38,979 nucleotides of DNA from Bacteroidetes bacterium HGW-Bacteroidetes-17 (GCA_002840985.1 PHDM01000018.1:1-38979); one strand, 5' to 3'; counted from the first letter of the stretch, positions 10,172 through 19,140 are shown. A program made the numbers and translations. Notes: generated from the sequence alone by a model not told the origin.

Positions 10172-11632
10172 TTAATAATATCTGTAACTCTTAACTTTAG
10201 CGATGTGTTTTGCCAATCTAATTACCTGAATGGTATATCCAAATTCATTGTCGTACCAAAGATAAACTACGATGTTTTTACCATCGGCCGAAACCTTTGT
10301 TGCCGGGCTGTCGAATATACATGCAGCTGAATCACCTATAAAATCTGATGATACAGCTTCTTCAGAACTCGAATATCTGATCTGCTCTACCATCGTACCT
10401 TTTAACGAAGCGTACAATATCAGGTCATTTAATTCTTTAACTGAAGTTTGTTTTTTTACAGTCAGGGTCAGAATTACCAACGAAACATTCGGAGTTGGAA
10501 CACGAATTGCATTCCCTGTTAGTTTACCTGCCAAACTTGGGATTACTTTTACAGCAGCAGAAGCAGCTCCAGTATCTGTAATTACCATATTGGTTGGGGC
10601 TGATCGTCCTCTTCTGACTTTGCTATGAAAATTATCGAGCAGGTTCTGATCATTGGTATATGAATGGATAGTTTCGAGGTGGCCCCTTTCTATCCCAAGA
10701 CTTTCCTCCAACACTTTAAGAATAGGAACTGCTGCATTCGTTGTACAAGATGCTGCGGACCAAATTTTATAATCATCCGGATCATGTTCACGATGATTCG
10801 CTCCATAAACAATATTTGGAATATCACCCTTCCCTGGTGCGGTGAGTAGCACTTTTGCAATACCTTTTGCTTTTAAGTGTCGGGATAAACCTTCATAATC
10901 TCTTAAAATACCCGTGTTATCAATCAATAAAGCATTTTCAATTCCATAAGCTGTATAATCAATGTCTTCAGGACGACTTGCCTCTAACATTTTGATGGTG
11001 TGTCCATTGGCAAAAATTGTATTATCATCAACATTTTCAATTGCCACACCTCTAAATGGACCGTGAATCGAATCCTGGCGGAACAAGGAAGCCCTCTTTT
11101 TCATCGATTCGCCTGTGTTATTTCTAGCCACGATTGCCCGAACTCTAAGTTGCGTTCCATTACCCTGAATAATTAATTCACGGGCGACCAAGCGACCAAT
11201 CCTGCCAAATCCATACAAAACGACATCAACTGGTTTATCATAAGTTGGTTTTTTACCAATCAAATCCGACAACTTATCCTTTATAAAATCATCAATGTTC
11301 TTATAATTTGCTTTTTCTTCAACCCATTCAAAATTCAAGCGACCAATATCGATTCGAGCATTTATAATATCAGCTCTGAATATAGCGTTTGCCAAATCCA
11401 ATGAATCTTTAACTAACAATGTTTTTGTAACAATTTGTATGGACTTAAAATGTTTCAGCAAAACTTTACTTGCCGTCCTATCAAGCAGTTGGCTCCTGAA
11501 TATGATTAGTTCAACAGCTTTATCATAAAACAATTGACTAATTATGGTGATGAATTCATTTGCAATTTTTTCATCACTTACCCATTTATTTAATGATTGC
11601 TCGAAATGATGATTCTCATTAGTCTGACTCAT
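10172..11632 (-). CDS. gap: Glyceraldehyde-3-phosphate dehydrogenase, long form
   Basis: This enzyme interconverts glyceraldehyde 3-phosphate and 1,3-bisphosphoglycerate with NAD(P). The 486-residue protein has the Rossmann motif GFGRIGR at residues 141-147, the catalytic Cys296 in SAASCTTNA, and the terminal WYDNEFGYT motif. A usual GAPDH is about 330-340 residues; here an extension of about 130 residues precedes the Rossmann fold. Such long forms are known in Bacteroidota and some other bacteria. The extension is mostly helical by composition, and its role is unclear. Whether it works in glycolysis or gluconeogenesis cannot be read from the sequence. It lies downstream of rpoD, with its own promoter match overlapping the rpoD terminator. 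Confidence 0.92.
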   Translation of the reverse strand: MSQTNENHHFEQSLNKWVSDEKIANEFITIISQLFYDKAVELIIFRSQLLDRTASKVLLKHFKSIQIVTKTLLVKDSLDLANAIFRADIINARIDIGRLNFEWVEEKANYKNIDDFIKDKLSDLIGKKPTYDKPVDVVLYGFGRIGRLVARELIIQGNGTQLRVRAIVARNNTGESMKKRASLFRQDSIHGPFRGVAIENVDDNTIFANGHTIKMLEASRPEDIDYTAYGIENALLIDNTGILRDYEGLSRHLKAKGIAKVLLTAPGKGDIPNIVYGANHREHDPDDYKIWSAASCTTNAAVPILKVLEESLGIERGHLETIHSYTNDQNLLDNFHSKVRRGRSAPTNMVITDTGAASAAVKVIPSLAGKLTGNAIRVPTPNVSLVILTLTVKKQTSVKELNDLILYASLKGTMVEQIRYSSSEEAVSSDFIGDSAACIFDSPATKVSADGKNIVVYLWYDNEFGYTIQVIRLAKHIAKVKSYRYY

Positions 11633-11688
11633 TTTTAGTTAGGTTTTGAGGTTAATAATTGATCTTAAGAATGAAAGAAACTCACACC

Positions 11689-11717
11689 CAAAAATAAACA
11701 AAAAAAAGGATTACCAA
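11689..11717 (-). promoter_or_regulatory. gap promoter candidate overlapping the rpoD terminator
   Basis: The minus strand has TATTTTTG (11696-11689) as a perfect -7 element and TTG (11717-11715) 18 bases upstream. It overlaps the T-tract and stem of the rpoD terminator. The predicted leader of gap would be about 50 bases. Confidence 0.4.
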
Positions 11718-11739
11718 TAAAGAATTTTATCAGTAATCC
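11700..11739 (-). terminator. Intrinsic terminator of rpoD
   Basis: GGATTAC (11708-11714) and GTAATCC (11733-11739) form a 7-bp stem. An internal ATAAA/TTTAT stem extends it after a 2x2 internal loop. On the minus strand the stem is followed by about seven T (11707-11701). It starts 28 bases after the rpoD stop. Confidence 0.78.
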
Positions 11740-11766
11740 ACTGTTAATAAGTTCAAAAAAAACTAC

Positions 11767-12633
11767 TTATTCTCCCAAATATACTTTTAGTAATTTGCTT
11801 CGGGAATTATGCTTTAATCTTCGTATTGCTTTTTCCTTAATTTGCCGAACCCTTTCCCGGGTTAGGTCAAATTTAGCCCCGATTTCTTCCAAAGTATACT
11901 CATGGTTGGTACCAATTCCAAAATACAAATTAATCACATCTCTTTCTTTTTCAGTAAGGGTTGCCAATGATCGTTGAATTTCCCTGCCCAATGATTCTTT
12001 CATCAGGAAAGAATCTGTAGGCATTGTATCTTCAGGCATAAAAACATCTAAAAATTTCAGATCATCTTCGGCCGTAAGCGGTGCATCCATCGATACATAT
12101 TTTGTTGAAATTTTAAGTGCCGCATCAATTTTATGTTCCGGCATTTCCAATGAATCCGCAATTTCATCTGCTGAAGGTGGTCGTTGGAGTTCTTGTTCCA
12201 ATCTTGAAGAAACTTTTTTAATCTTATTTAAGGATCCAACCTGATTTAATGGCAACCTGACAATTCTTGATTGCTCGGCCAACGCCTGTAAAATTGATTG
12301 CCTTATCCACCATACTGCATAAGAAATAAATTTAAACCCTCTTGTTTCATCGAATCTTTTGGCGGCCTTAATCAATCCCAGATTGCCTTCATTGATGCAA
12401 TCAGGCAAACTTAAACCTTGGTTTTGATATTGTTTTGCAACAGAAACCACAAAGCGTAAATTTGCTTTCGTTAATTTTTCAAGTGCAACCTGATCGCCTG
12501 CTTTAATTCTCTGGGCCAATATTACTTCTTCCTCAGCCGTAATTAACTCTTCCTTCCCAATATCCTGTAAATATTTATCTAGAGAAGCCGTTTCCCTGTT
12601 CGTTATTGACTTCGTTATTTTTAATTGCCTCAT
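11767..12633 (-). CDS. rpoD: Principal RNA polymerase sigma factor (RpoD/SigA type)
   Basis: This is the housekeeping sigma factor of the short Bacteroidota form (288 residues, no region 1.1). Region 1.2 is at about residues 17-50 ([14 protein letters not shown]). Region 2 carries [14 protein letters not shown] and [19 protein letters not shown], the -7/-10 recognition and melting segment. Region 3 includes [10 protein letters not shown]. Region 4.2, at about residues 245-275, has [23 protein letters not shown], split here as [10 protein letters not shown] and [18 protein letters not shown]. Its target promoters in this phylum are TTTG/TAnnTTTG, and matching elements occur throughout this window. 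It has its own promoter match and a strong terminator, so it is probably a single transcript. Confidence 0.95.
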   Translation of the reverse strand: MRQLKITKSITNRETASLDKYLQDIGKEELITAEEEVILAQRIKAGDQVALEKLTKANLRFVVSVAKQYQNQGLSLPDCINEGNLGLIKAAKRFDETRGFKFISYAVWWIRQSILQALAEQSRIVRLPLNQVGSLNKIKKVSSRLEQELQRPPSADEIADSLEMPEHKIDAALKISTKYVSMDAPLTAEDDLKFLDVFMPEDTMPTDSFLMKESLGREIQRSLATLTEKERDVINLYFGIGTNHEYTLEEIGAKFDLTRERVRQIKEKAIRRLKHNSRSKLLKVYLGE

Positions 12634-12697
12634 GTTTTTCTTTTTTATTCAAATTCTCCTATCAATCAGTACACTATTCGATAATTACCGATCTAAA

Positions 12698-12728
12698 CAA
12701 ATATAATGAGAAATATGCAGACTTGAAA
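12698..12728 (-). promoter_or_regulatory. rpoD promoter
   Basis: The minus strand has TATATTTG (12705-12698), a perfect -7 element, with TTTC (12728-12725) exactly 19 bases upstream. The leader to the ATG at 12633 would be about 60 bases. This is the same TTTC-N19 architecture as at pyrG and dapF. Confidence 0.55.
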
Positions 12729-12786
12729 GATTTAATTCAATTATTTTCAATAAAATACAGATTTATTTATAATTGTTCCAAATAAA

Positions 12787-14250
12787 CTAATTGGTAAATC
12801 CGTATATAATGCGCATTCCGTTAGGATAAATACCTTCTATTTGATATGCTCCGTTTTTTGATTCAGAGATCGCTGTTTCTATGTCGAGTTTTGAATTGAT
12901 TATATAATTGTCAACTCGTAAAATAATGAAGCCTTCTCTAACTCCTCCATCTTTCAGTTTTCCATTATTAAGCTGTGTTATCTCTATTCCATTTTCAATA
13001 TTTAATTTAGCTTTTATCTCAGTTGATATCTGCTGGAAATAAGCCCCAAGTTCTTCAACTAAAAATTTATCATCAGATTTAACAACTCCTAAAGCTCCAT
13101 TTTCATTTTGCAATGTCACCGTAAAAATCTTAGGTTTGTTTTTTCTTAATACCTTAACATTAACTTTGTCACCAGGGTGATGTTGTCCGATGGTTTCAAG
13201 CAAAGCAGATGAACTCTTAATTTCAACATTATCAATCTGTATAATGACATCTTCAGCCATTATTCCTGCTTTATCTGCTCCACCATTTTTGGCAACTGAA
13301 CTAATATAAACACCTTGCAGGGTTTCAATGCCATACTTCTCTGCAAGCTCTGCATTTATATCACTTATAGATACCCCAATATATGCCCTTTGAATTTCAC
13401 CATAATTAAGCAGGTCGTCCATTACTTTTTTGACAATATTAACCGGTATAGCAAAAGAATATCCTTCATAAGAGCCACTTCTTGAAGCAATCGCGGCATT
13501 TATACCAACAAGCTGCCCACTTGTATTTACCAATGCGCCACCGCTATTCCCCCGATTAACAGCGGCATCTGTCTGTATAAATGATTCGATAGAAGCAGAA
13601 CCTCCAAGAATATTTATATTCCTGGCTTTTGCACTAATGATCCCTGCTGTTACTGTTGAAGTTAAATTAAAAGGGTTCCCAACTGCTAAAACCCATTCTC
13701 CAATCTGAACTTCATCAGAATTTCCATAAACAAGAAAGGGCAAATCCTTGGTGTCAATCTTAATTAAGGCCAAATCAGTTGAAGCGTCCCTTCCTACCAA
13801 TTTAGCTTCATATAATCTTTTATCGTTCAAGGTCACTTCAATTTTATCGCCCCCTTCAACAACATGATTGTTAGTAACAATATACCCATCTTCAGAAATA
13901 ATTACTCCCGATCCAAATCCTACCATGGGTGCTGATTGACTAGGCCGCTGCCTGCCTTCAAGATATTCTCTCAAGGACCCAAAAAAATCATCGTAACTTT
14001 CGGTTTTACGTCTGAATTGAGTTCGAATATGCACCACTGCATGAACTGAACGATCTGCCGCCACCCTAAAATCGGGTCCGGTAACAGCATCCGCCGCGTT
14101 AAATGAAGTTTGGGATACTGGTAATTGAGTGGATTGAATATTTTGCCGATGATTTGTGACATCCTCTTTTTTAATTACAACAAAAACTATAATAACTACA
14201 AATAATGCGCTCAAAAGTGCAACTAGTGTAAATTCTAAAAACCTTTTCAT
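12787..14250 (-). CDS. HtrA/Do-family periplasmic serine protease
   Basis: HtrA-family proteases degrade or refold misfolded envelope proteins. The 487-residue protein has an N-terminal membrane anchor or uncleaved signal (about residues 7-27), followed by a linker. The trypsin-like domain has GFGSGVIISEDGYIVTNNHV with His129, Asp159 in DASTDLALI and Ser236 in NRGNSGGAL, so the triad is intact. A first PDZ domain follows at about residues 290-375 (AYIGVSISDI, GADKAGIMAEDVII). A second, less typical PDZ lies in the last 100 residues (GVREGFIILRVDNYIIN). The order protease-PDZ-PDZ is that of DegP/DegQ. It is monocistronic, divergent from dapF. The assignment as DegP versus DegQ is open. Confidence 0.92.
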   Translation of the reverse strand: MKRFLEFTLVALLSALFVVIIVFVVIKKEDVTNHRQNIQSTQLPVSQTSFNAADAVTGPDFRVAADRSVHAVVHIRTQFRRKTESYDDFFGSLREYLEGRQRPSQSAPMVGFGSGVIISEDGYIVTNNHVVEGGDKIEVTLNDKRLYEAKLVGRDASTDLALIKIDTKDLPFLVYGNSDEVQIGEWVLAVGNPFNLTSTVTAGIISAKARNINILGGSASIESFIQTDAAVNRGNSGGALVNTSGQLVGINAAIASRSGSYEGYSFAIPVNIVKKVMDDLLNYGEIQRAYIGVSISDINAELAEKYGIETLQGVYISSVAKNGGADKAGIMAEDVIIQIDNVEIKSSSALLETIGQHHPGDKVNVKVLRKNKPKIFTVTLQNENGALGVVKSDDKFLVEELGAYFQQISTEIKAKLNIENGIEITQLNNGKLKDGGVREGFIILRVDNYIINSKLDIETAISESKNGAYQIEGIYPNGMRIIYGFTN

Positions 14251-14568
14251 CTTTCACTGTTTTTTTTGATTGAACTAATTATTGGAAATCTTCCACTTTG
14301 GCAGATGAACCAATATTATTTATTATTTTAAATTTTCAACAAAAAACGTACCTCATTCCCGTATAAGTATATTGCGCTGTGTTAAAAATTGTTAAGATCC
14401 ATCCCCATGTTCTGCTTTCTGAATAAAAGATTTATGCATATCTTTGTTATCATTGCGCATTTAAGTAATATACTACTTGAATTTTTATGTATAATTATAA
14501 TTTTAAAAAACCATATTTTTCAATGATATTTAATTTAGGATTATCAAACATGACATTTTAACATTAAC
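14251..14568. other. Divergent regulatory region between htrA and dapF
   Basis: These 318 bases contain no plausible ORF. A good rightward promoter match lies at 14416-14446. For the leftward htrA gene I see only weak candidates. The stretch 14460-14560 is very AT-rich and would form the long dapF leader. Confidence 0.6.
14416..14446 (+). promoter_or_regulatory. dapF-GNAT-mltG promoter
   Basis: TTTC (14416-14419), a 19-base spacer and TATCTTTG (14439-14446) form a -33/-7 pair. Transcription from about 14452 would leave a leader of about 115 bases before dapF. Confidence 0.5.
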
Positions 14569-15357
14569 ATGACATTAGCGTTTCACAAATATCAAGGTGC
14601 CGGAAATGATTTTATTATTATTGATGGCAGGGATGAAAGCCTATCCTTAAGCAATTCATTGATCAAAACAATTTGTGACAGAAAATTTGGAGTCGGAGCA
14701 GATGGATTGATGATTTTAAGAAAACATAAGGATCTTGATTTCAGGATGATTTATTATAATTCGGATGGAATGGAAGGCAGCATGTGTGGCAACGGTGGAC
14801 GATGCATTTTAGCTTTTGCAAAAAAAATTGGAATCGCCAAAAATTATTTTCATTTTATGGCTATTGACGGACTGCATGAGGGCGAAATTCTGGAATACAA
14901 TGGCTTGGAATCGATGGTTAGGCTCAAAATGTCGGATGTAAATGAATTCAAAAAAGAGCCAAATTACTATTTAACCGATACAGGATCCCCACATTATATT
15001 GAATTTCTAAAAAATCTCCAATCAAAAGATGTATATGAAGATGGGAAAGAGATCAGAAACAATGACCAATTCAGAGAAAAAGGGATCAATGTAAATTTTG
15101 TTGAAGAGGCATCGGGTCACCTGTTTGTCAGGACGTTTGAAAGAGGTGTTGAAAACGAAACTCTTTCATGTGGAACCGGGGTTACTGCTTCGGCACTTGC
15201 ATTTGCCATTGAACAAAACATCAAAAAAGGAAGTGTTCAAATTCAAACCTTAGGTGGTAAATTAAAAGTTAGTTTCGAAAGAGAAGGGTATGCTTTCAGG
15301 AATGTTTGGCTGGAAGGTCCGGCAACTTTTGTATTCAATGGAGAAATCTCAATTTAA
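14569..15357 (+). CDS. dapF: Diaminopimelate epimerase
   Basis: DapF converts LL- to meso-diaminopimelate for lysine and peptidoglycan synthesis, by a two-cysteine acid/base mechanism. The 262-residue protein has Cys73 in SMCGNGGRC and Cys201 in LSCGTGVTAS, the catalytic pair. It also has the opening FHKYQGAGNDFIIIDG and GVGADGLM. The length is normal. The stop overlaps the start of the next gene in a TAATG arrangement, indicating translational coupling with the GNAT protein. MltG, a peptidoglycan enzyme, follows, so the operon joins cell-wall precursor and cell-wall processing functions. Confidence 0.95.
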   Translation: MTLAFHKYQGAGNDFIIIDGRDESLSLSNSLIKTICDRKFGVGADGLMILRKHKDLDFRMIYYNSDGMEGSMCGNGGRCILAFAKKIGIAKNYFHFMAIDGLHEGEILEYNGLESMVRLKMSDVNEFKKEPNYYLTDTGSPHYIEFLKNLQSKDVYEDGKEIRNNDQFREKGINVNFVEEASGHLFVRTFERGVENETLSCGTGVTASALAFAIEQNIKKGSVQIQTLGGKLKVSFEREGYAFRNVWLEGPATFVFNGEISI

Positions 15358-15887
15358 TGGATCTAAAAAAAGGCAATATTAGTTTAAGGGCAGTTGAGCC
15401 GGAAGATGTGAAAATCCTATTGAAATGGGAAAACAAAGTTGACACCTGGCATCTTAGCAACACACTTATCCCTTTCTCACGTTTTGATATAGAGCAATAT
15501 GTAATGAATGCCGTCAAGGATATTTTTTCAACCAAACAATTGCGATTAATGATTGACTTTTCAGTGAAAAATCAACAGATCACGGTTGGATGTGTTGATT
15601 TATTTGATTTTGACCCCATCCACAAAAGAGCGGGGATTGGGATTCTAATCGATGAGGCTTATCGTGGAAAAGGAATTGCTGCTACCTCCTTGGAATTACT
15701 TGCTGAATATGCTTTCAATATTTTAAATCTTCATCAGCTTTTTTGCAATATTGAGGAGGATAACATAAACAGCCTTTCCTTGTTCCAGCATCAAGGGTTT
15801 ATTATTGCAGGTTTAAAAAAAGACTGGAACTACAAATCGGGCAATTGGATTAACGAATACCTATTACAGCGAATCAGTGACAAATAA
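15357..15887 (+). CDS. GNAT-family N-acetyltransferase
   Basis: This is a 176-residue acetyltransferase-like protein of the RimJ/RimL-SpeG type. It has ISLRAVEPEDVKILLKWEN at the N-terminus, IGILIDEAYRGKGIA containing the acetyl-CoA pyrophosphate-binding RGKGIA loop, and LFCNIEEDNINSLSLFQHQGF near the C-terminus. The start chosen is the ATG at 15357, which overlaps the dapF stop by one base. A longer reading from 15306 lies inside dapF and is not supported by homology. The substrate is unknown; members acetylate ribosomal protein N-termini, polyamines or small amines. It is the middle gene of the dapF-GNAT-mltG run. Confidence 0.85.
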   Translation: MDLKKGNISLRAVEPEDVKILLKWENKVDTWHLSNTLIPFSRFDIEQYVMNAVKDIFSTKQLRLMIDFSVKNQQITVGCVDLFDFDPIHKRAGIGILIDEAYRGKGIAATSLELLAEYAFNILNLHQLFCNIEEDNINSLSLFQHQGFIIAGLKKDWNYKSGNWINEYLLQRISDK

Positions 15888-15900
15888 ACATTCTAAAACC

Positions 15901-16980
15901 ATGGCTTATTACCATACAAAGTACAGTTCATATAGGAAAAAATCAAAATTTCACCGATCAATCATTTTCATTCTCCTGCTATTGATTATGATCGTAATAG
16001 CCATTGGCTATTTTGTTTATCAAATGATTAGCGAACCAAATGTTTGGACAAAAGGGGAACCTGAGATTTCGATTTATATTCCCACAGGATCCAGCTTTGA
16101 TGATGTCAAAACCATTCTTTATAAAGACGGTTTAATTATTCATCGTAATAATTTTGAATGGTGGGCCCAAAAGAAAAAATACCCTGAAAATATTAAAGCC
16201 GGGAAATACCTTCTGTTAAACGGGATGTCGAACAATGAATTGATCAACCATCTAAGGGCCGGTAACCAAGAGCCGGTAAATCTAATTTTTAATAACATCA
16301 GGGATATTGAACAATTAGCGATGAGGGTTTCTGAGCAACTAGAGATTGATTCAGCTTCAATTATCAACTTACTGAATGACAGTGCCTATATTTCAAATTT
16401 AGGATTTAATAAATACACAATCTCAAGTTTATTCATTCCTAATACCTATGAGTTTTTCTGGAACGTGAGTGCCGAAAATTTTATCAATCGCATGATTCGT
16501 GAATATGAGAATTTCTGGAACGATGTGCGAAAAGCCAAGGCAGCAGCATTAAATATGAGTAAGATGGGAGTTGTAATACTGGCTTCTATCATTGATAAAG
16601 AAACTCAAAAAAATGACGAAAAGCCTATTATTGCAGGAGTTTACATTAATCGTATAAAACGAAACTGGTTACTCCAGGCCGACCCAACACTTATATTTGC
16701 ACTCAATGACTTTGGTGTTAAGCGGGTATTAAATGTTCATAAAGAGATTGATTCGCCTTATAATACCTATAAATATCCGGGATTGCCACCCGGACCAATA
16801 TGTATTCCATCAATCTCTTCAATTGATGCCGTATTAAATTATCAGGAGCACGATTATTTATACTTCTGCGCCAAAGAAGATCTTTCGGGTTATCATAATT
16901 TTGCCAAAAATAACCGTGAGCATAACCGAAATGCCGAAAACTATCAAAGGGCATTGGACAAATTAAGAATCTTTAAATAA
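15901..16980 (+). CDS. mltG: Endolytic murein transglycosylase MltG (YceG-like)
   Basis: MltG cleaves nascent glycan strands at the inner membrane and is thought to set their length. The protein has a basic cytoplasmic N-terminus (KYSSYRKKSKFHR), one transmembrane helix (IIFILLLLIMIVIAIGYFVYQ), a LysM-like region near IYIPTGSSFDDVKTIL, and the catalytic YceG domain. The domain shows LASIIDKETQKNDEK with the conserved Glu at about residue 234, VYINRIKRNWLLQADPT, and PGLPPGPICIPS. The ATG at 15901 gives 359 residues. A GTG at 15877 would add eight residues and overlap the upstream gene; the ATG is preferred. It ends the dapF operon. Confidence 0.92.
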   Translation: MAYYHTKYSSYRKKSKFHRSIIFILLLLIMIVIAIGYFVYQMISEPNVWTKGEPEISIYIPTGSSFDDVKTILYKDGLIIHRNNFEWWAQKKKYPENIKAGKYLLLNGMSNNELINHLRAGNQEPVNLIFNNIRDIEQLAMRVSEQLEIDSASIINLLNDSAYISNLGFNKYTISSLFIPNTYEFFWNVSAENFINRMIREYENFWNDVRKAKAAALNMSKMGVVILASIIDKETQKNDEKPIIAGVYINRIKRNWLLQADPTLIFALNDFGVKRVLNVHKEIDSPYNTYKYPGLPPGPICIPSISSIDAVLNYQEHDYLYFCAKEDLSGYHNFAKNNREHNRNAENYQRALDKLRIFK

Positions 16981-17033
16981 GATTATTTTTGACCCCATAC
17001 GGTCTCCCTCTTATTTAGCCTACTGATTTACAT

Positions 17034-17041
17034 TAAATTTG
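17034..17041 (+). promoter_or_regulatory. -7 element of the HAD/CoA-transferase pair
   Basis: TAAATTTG matches TAnnTTTG exactly and ends 16 bases before the ATG at 17058. No good -33 element is visible at the usual spacing. The implied leader is about 10 bases. Confidence 0.45.
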
Positions 17042-17057
17042 CGTTTGATTTAAAAAT

Positions 17058-17738
17058 ATGGATGGAATAAAAACAATTATTTGGGATTGGAATGGAACCT
17101 TGCTGGACGATACCATAATTTGCAATAGTATCATCAACAATTTGCTTGAGCAAAGAAATTTACCAAGACTAAGCCTTCAGAAATATAAAGAGATTTTTAA
17201 GTTCCCGGTCAAAGATTATTATCAAAAAGCCGGATTTGACTTTACGCAAGAAGATTTTAAAATTCCTGCTGATGAATTTATTGTCAGTTACACCGATCAA
17301 GTCAAACTCGCGAAATTACATAGTGAAGCAGGCGAAGTTCTTGAATGTCTCAAATCCAGAAACATAAAGCAATTCATCCTCTCTGCAATGGAGCAAAATT
17401 CACTAAAAAAATCGATTGAGCAATACGGGATCCATCATTATTTTCAAGCAATTTATGGAATTAACGATCATTATGCACACAGTAAAACAGCAAATGCAAG
17501 CCGGTTAATAGCTGATTACAATTTGAATCCTTTAGAAGTTTGTTTGCTTGGCGATACCGTTCACGACCATGAAGTTGCCGAATCAATAAATTGTAAATGT
17601 ATTTTAATTGCTGACGGACACCAAACAAAAAATAGGTTATTAGCAACCGGACGACTTGTTCTAGACCGTTTAATTGATGTTAAAAACTATTTACCTCCCA
17701 TAAACAACAAAAAAAATGAGAATTGTCAAAAAAGTTGA
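17058..17738 (+). CDS. HAD-superfamily hydrolase with DxN motif I
   Basis: This 226-residue protein resembles phosphoglycolate phosphatase-type HAD hydrolases. Motif I is IIWDWNGTLLDD with Asp10 as nucleophile. The second acidic residue of the usual DxD is Asn12, which would remove the normal acid/base. Motif II Ser is in FILSAMEQN, the motif III Lys in NDHYAHSKTANA, and motif IV is LLGDTVHDHEVA. The cap region lies between motifs I and II (about residues 18-90). Its end overlaps the downstream CoA-transferase gene by 23 bases, so the two are probably co-translated. The substrate is unknown. Confidence 0.8.
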   Translation: MDGIKTIIWDWNGTLLDDTIICNSIINNLLEQRNLPRLSLQKYKEIFKFPVKDYYQKAGFDFTQEDFKIPADEFIVSYTDQVKLAKLHSEAGEVLECLKSRNIKQFILSAMEQNSLKKSIEQYGIHHYFQAIYGINDHYAHSKTANASRLIADYNLNPLEVCLLGDTVHDHEVAESINCKCILIADGHQTKNRLLATGRLVLDRLIDVKNYLPPINNKKNENCQKS

Positions 17739-19071
17739 AGAAGTAGTAAACTCAAAAATAATTAAAGGGAATAGTGTAATTTATACTGCTGGAAATGCTG
17801 CTACTCCAAAGGTATTACTGAAACAGCTTGCAAAAGATGATCAAATTAAAAATGTGGATTTACTCAGTGTATTATTACTTGGCGATATAAGTGAATTATT
17901 CGATAAAGATGTTTGCGAAAGAATAACGCATCGCGTCATATTTAATGGACCTCACTCGCGTAAAGCGATGAATGATGGAAGGGTTTCGTATCAGATGATG
18001 CACTTATCCGACATTGCAAGACAATTAAAAGAAAGCCTTCATCCTAATATTGTATTCCTTTCGGTAAGCGGTCCTGATAACGGAGGAAACTACAGCTATG
18101 GCACAACCGTTGAAGGTGTGCAAGCAGCGATTGAAACCGCGAAGCAAAACCATGGAATTGTCATTGCTGAAAGAAATTCGCAAATGCCTTTTGTATTAGG
18201 CACTACTATCCATGAAAGTGAAATTGACTACCTGATCGAATCTGATTATGATCTACCTAACAACCCAGCCGAAGAACCAGATCATCGTGCGCTTAAAATA
18301 GGCGAGATAATCACAGAACTTTATATAACGGAAGGTTCAACCTTGCAATATGGTATTGGTGAAGTTCCAGAAGCAGTTACTACAAGCATCATTAATAAAG
18401 GAGTGAAAAATCTGGGCATTTTCACAGAATTGTTTTCTGATGCAATGCGTCGTTTGGTTGATAAGGGACTGGTCACGAATAAATATCTGGATGCACGTTT
18501 TTCAAGAGCAACAATTTTTTTGGCAAATGATAAAGAAGGCTACAAATGGTATCATTTAAACAGTTCTGTACAAAGTCGTCCTTCAAATTATACCAACAGT
18601 ATTTTAAAAATTGCCCAGCAACAAAAAATGACAGCCATTAATGGTGCAATGGGTGTCGATTTTCATGGAAATATTTGGGCAGATTCATTAAAAGCACGCA
18701 TGATTTATAGCGGTATTGGTGGACAGGCCGATTTTTTGAGGGGATCCTATCTTTCTGAAGGTGGCCGACCAATTATTGCAATGAAATCAACCACAGATCA
18801 TGGCGAATCAAAGATTGTAAACCTTTGCCCTCAGGGAATCACAACCACTGCTATCGCTGCCGATCCTGTTATTATTGTTACTGAAAATGGTGCCTTCAAT
18901 CCGAAGGGGCTGAATTTAGCTGAACATGCAATTGGCATTGCACACCTGGCCTCACCTGAATTCCGCACTAACCTCCTCCGTGAAATTTACGAGAGTGAAG
19001 TCTATCATAACCCTCGTGAAGCACTAAAGGATATTTCACCAAAAGGATTTATTTCTTATGATCAGATTTAA
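17716..19071 (+). CDS. Acetyl-CoA hydrolase/transferase family protein
   Basis: This is a 451-residue family I CoA-transferase of the Cat1/4-hydroxybutyrate CoA-transferase type, which moves CoA between acyl-CoA and a carboxylate, often acetate. Conserved segments are GNAATPKVLLKQLAK near the N-terminus, VSGPDNGGNYSYGTTVEG, LQYGIGEVPEAV, FTELFSDAM and GIGGQADFLRGSYLSEGG. The last segment has the glycine-rich CoA-binding character of the family. The Glu in FTELFSD is the likely covalent catalytic residue by analogy, though I cannot align it here. The length matches the family. It starts inside the end of the HAD gene. The acceptor and donor are unknown. Confidence 0.87.
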   Translation: MRIVKKVEEVVNSKIIKGNSVIYTAGNAATPKVLLKQLAKDDQIKNVDLLSVLLLGDISELFDKDVCERITHRVIFNGPHSRKAMNDGRVSYQMMHLSDIARQLKESLHPNIVFLSVSGPDNGGNYSYGTTVEGVQAAIETAKQNHGIVIAERNSQMPFVLGTTIHESEIDYLIESDYDLPNNPAEEPDHRALKIGEIITELYITEGSTLQYGIGEVPEAVTTSIINKGVKNLGIFTELFSDAMRRLVDKGLVTNKYLDARFSRATIFLANDKEGYKWYHLNSSVQSRPSNYTNSILKIAQQQKMTAINGAMGVDFHGNIWADSLKARMIYSGIGGQADFLRGSYLSEGGRPIIAMKSTTDHGESKIVNLCPQGITTTAIAADPVIIVTENGAFNPKGLNLAEHAIGIAHLASPEFRTNLLREIYESEVYHNPREALKDISPKGFISYDQI

Positions 19072-19140
19072 CCTTATTCAATAATCATAAGTACCAGAAA
19101 GTTTTGTTTTCATAAAAATTCCTGAATTCAAGTACATTTG

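Noticed and set aside
10272-10628. A 118-codon open frame opposite the C-terminal part of gap
   Set aside because: It is antisense to the conserved catalytic domain of GAPDH and shows no motif.
12738-12775. AT-rich inverted repeat (CAATTAT/ATAATTG) after the htrA stop
   Set aside because: The stem has a large loop, no G+C core and no T-tract, so it is too weak to call a terminator.
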